A stretch of 64,000 nucleotides of DNA from Ascaris suum (lineage: Eukaryota; Nematoda; Chromadorea; Rhabditida; Ascarididae). This document shows positions 62,901 through 64,000 of this stretch, piece after piece (the stretch's first letter is position 1; each line of letters opens with the position of its first letter). The notes beneath the pieces are model-generated. The model saw only the letters and a list, made by a program, of their open reading frames with translations, was not told the origin of the DNA and did no database searches. The stretch covers positions 3,513,001 through 3,577,000 of the forward strand of contig CM024171.1 in assembly GCA_013433145.1 (NCBI GenBank), given 5' to 3'. The position numbers were made by a program, and so were the translations under genes.

Positions 62901-64000
62901 CTCATCGTTTAATGTGAGCTCGCTAACTTCTATCTGAAATTTTATGAATCACTGTACTGAATTCGTCAATGAGCAAATTCACAAAGTGCTCTCGTTTTAT
63001 TCTGCGAGTGGCGCAATGGAAGCGTACAATGAATAGGAAATGACAGCTGGCAGTTGGCGGTCGATTGAGAAATGGATCGAGGAATGTCGATTTATTAATT
63101 AATTTCGTTACCTTTTGCTGACAAGTGAAGATTAATTTCGATTCAGGAATTGAAATAAGAAACACTTTTTAGTCGAAGATGGAGCAAAATATCAGAAAAA
63201 TCTGAAGAGGTGAAGAAATTTCGATTTTCAAAGAATAAGTGAATTAGACATTGATATTATTATAATAATTTTGAGTGTTTATTCGCGCTCTCTATCACAC
63301 AGTGAAGATGGAACCCATTCTATGATGAAATAAGGTGACAGTAGTCATGAAAAGGATCACCAGATGTTGTGTCAAAATATATTGTTATATCGGGTAAAAA
63401 GTGGAAGAAGGTAGAAAACAACAAAACAATAGACTAATGCATAAATCAAGTGTGAGGAAAGAAGTGAAAAAAGGAGAGATTTTAAAAACTCAAACCTAAG
63501 AAATTTTCTAGTTGTGTTTCGTCTTATTTAATTTTCTAGTCACTTATTTTGACTACCCTTATCGCACACTTGCGCTCATAAAACTTTCGATCAAAAGCAT
63601 TAACATCAATGTTGTCCTCAATATCACAAAAAAATTCAAAGATAAATTATTTTAGTTTTAAATATTGGCCAAAGTGGTACTTGCAAATGTTGATGTTATT
63701 ATCCTATAATGCCCGAGTTAAGAGCATTATTCACTGATACGAACATGCCCTCAGGACATGATAACAAAGCTTGCGGTTGAAAATGCGATATAAAATATAA
63801 AGAGAACACTTTTGCAAAACTGTCGTGGAACGTGCAACGTTTATTGAAGCTGACGATGCAGCCGGCGAGTCGGAAACGCCATTCACAGCGAGCAACCATC
63901 AGCAGATGCGTCGCTCATAAGGCCCTCAACATTTTACGCCCTCTCGTAAGCCTAAACCTCTCATTTGACTCGTCCAATGCCCGACAGTAACGACGCGTTG
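59907..64000. other. No gene supported
   Basis: Strongly AT-rich sequence with T-runs and ORFs no longer than about 94 codons (62452-62840 plus strand, two overlapping frames). Nothing matches known domains. It may be intergenic or an intron of a gene extending beyond the window. Confidence 0.4.

Noticed and set aside
63699..63899. 66-codon minus-strand ORF near the window end
   Set aside because: No motif, no convincing splice sites and a hydrophobic/Cys mix typical of chance ORFs here.

Overview
The window is low-density, AT-rich nuclear DNA from a nematode, probably a clade V (strongylid, hookworm-like) parasite. The reasons are: spliced genes with small exons and TTTCAG-type acceptors, acceptors placed a few bases before start codons as expected for spliced-leader trans-splicing, what looks like a two-gene operon, a single-LIM muscle protein of nematode type, and RTE-like LINE debris with long (AT)n tracts. 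The species assignment is inference. No sequence search was possible; exons were joined by hand from splice signals, reading phase and remembered family alignments.

Left part, minus strand (1.8-10.7 kb): a complete 12-exon gene for RNA polymerase III subunit RPC5 (POLR3E/Rpc37), 454 codons, whose phases close from ATG to stop. About 124 nt after its stop an acceptor opens a second, unrecognised 4-exon gene of 167 codons (1.8-3.3 kb) on the same strand. That spacing is typical of nematode operons. A short plus-strand ORF with a signal peptide and one internal TGA (11.08-11.29 kb) faces away from RPC5.

Middle, minus strand (18.0-27.6 kb): a gene of at least 13 exons with a Ser/Thr-rich N-terminus and a C-terminal tyrosine-phosphatase fold. 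The catalytic Cys is Gly, the WPD loop lacks its Asp and the Q-loop is gone, so it is a pseudophosphatase. One junction (23.8-23.4 kb) is not solved.

Right of centre, plus strand: a dolichol kinase gene (31.3-35.1 kb), clear at its C-terminal half and uncertain in the middle. Then a single-LIM-domain gene (43.4-48.0 kb) with two alternative second exons of identical length (175 nt) that exchange the second zinc finger.

The rest (11.3-18 kb, 28-31 kb, 35-43 kb, 48-64 kb) is intergenic or intronic. It holds decayed retroelement pieces (28.4-29.4, 52.0-53.2, perhaps 56.8-58.4 kb), three long (AT)n tracts, a minisatellite, a 28-bp palindrome, an Asn/Gln-codon repeat and one orphan exon-like ORF at 59.8 kb. 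The recognised genes (Pol III transcription, dolichol phosphate supply for glycosylation, a muscle LIM protein, a pseudophosphatase) do not form one pathway.
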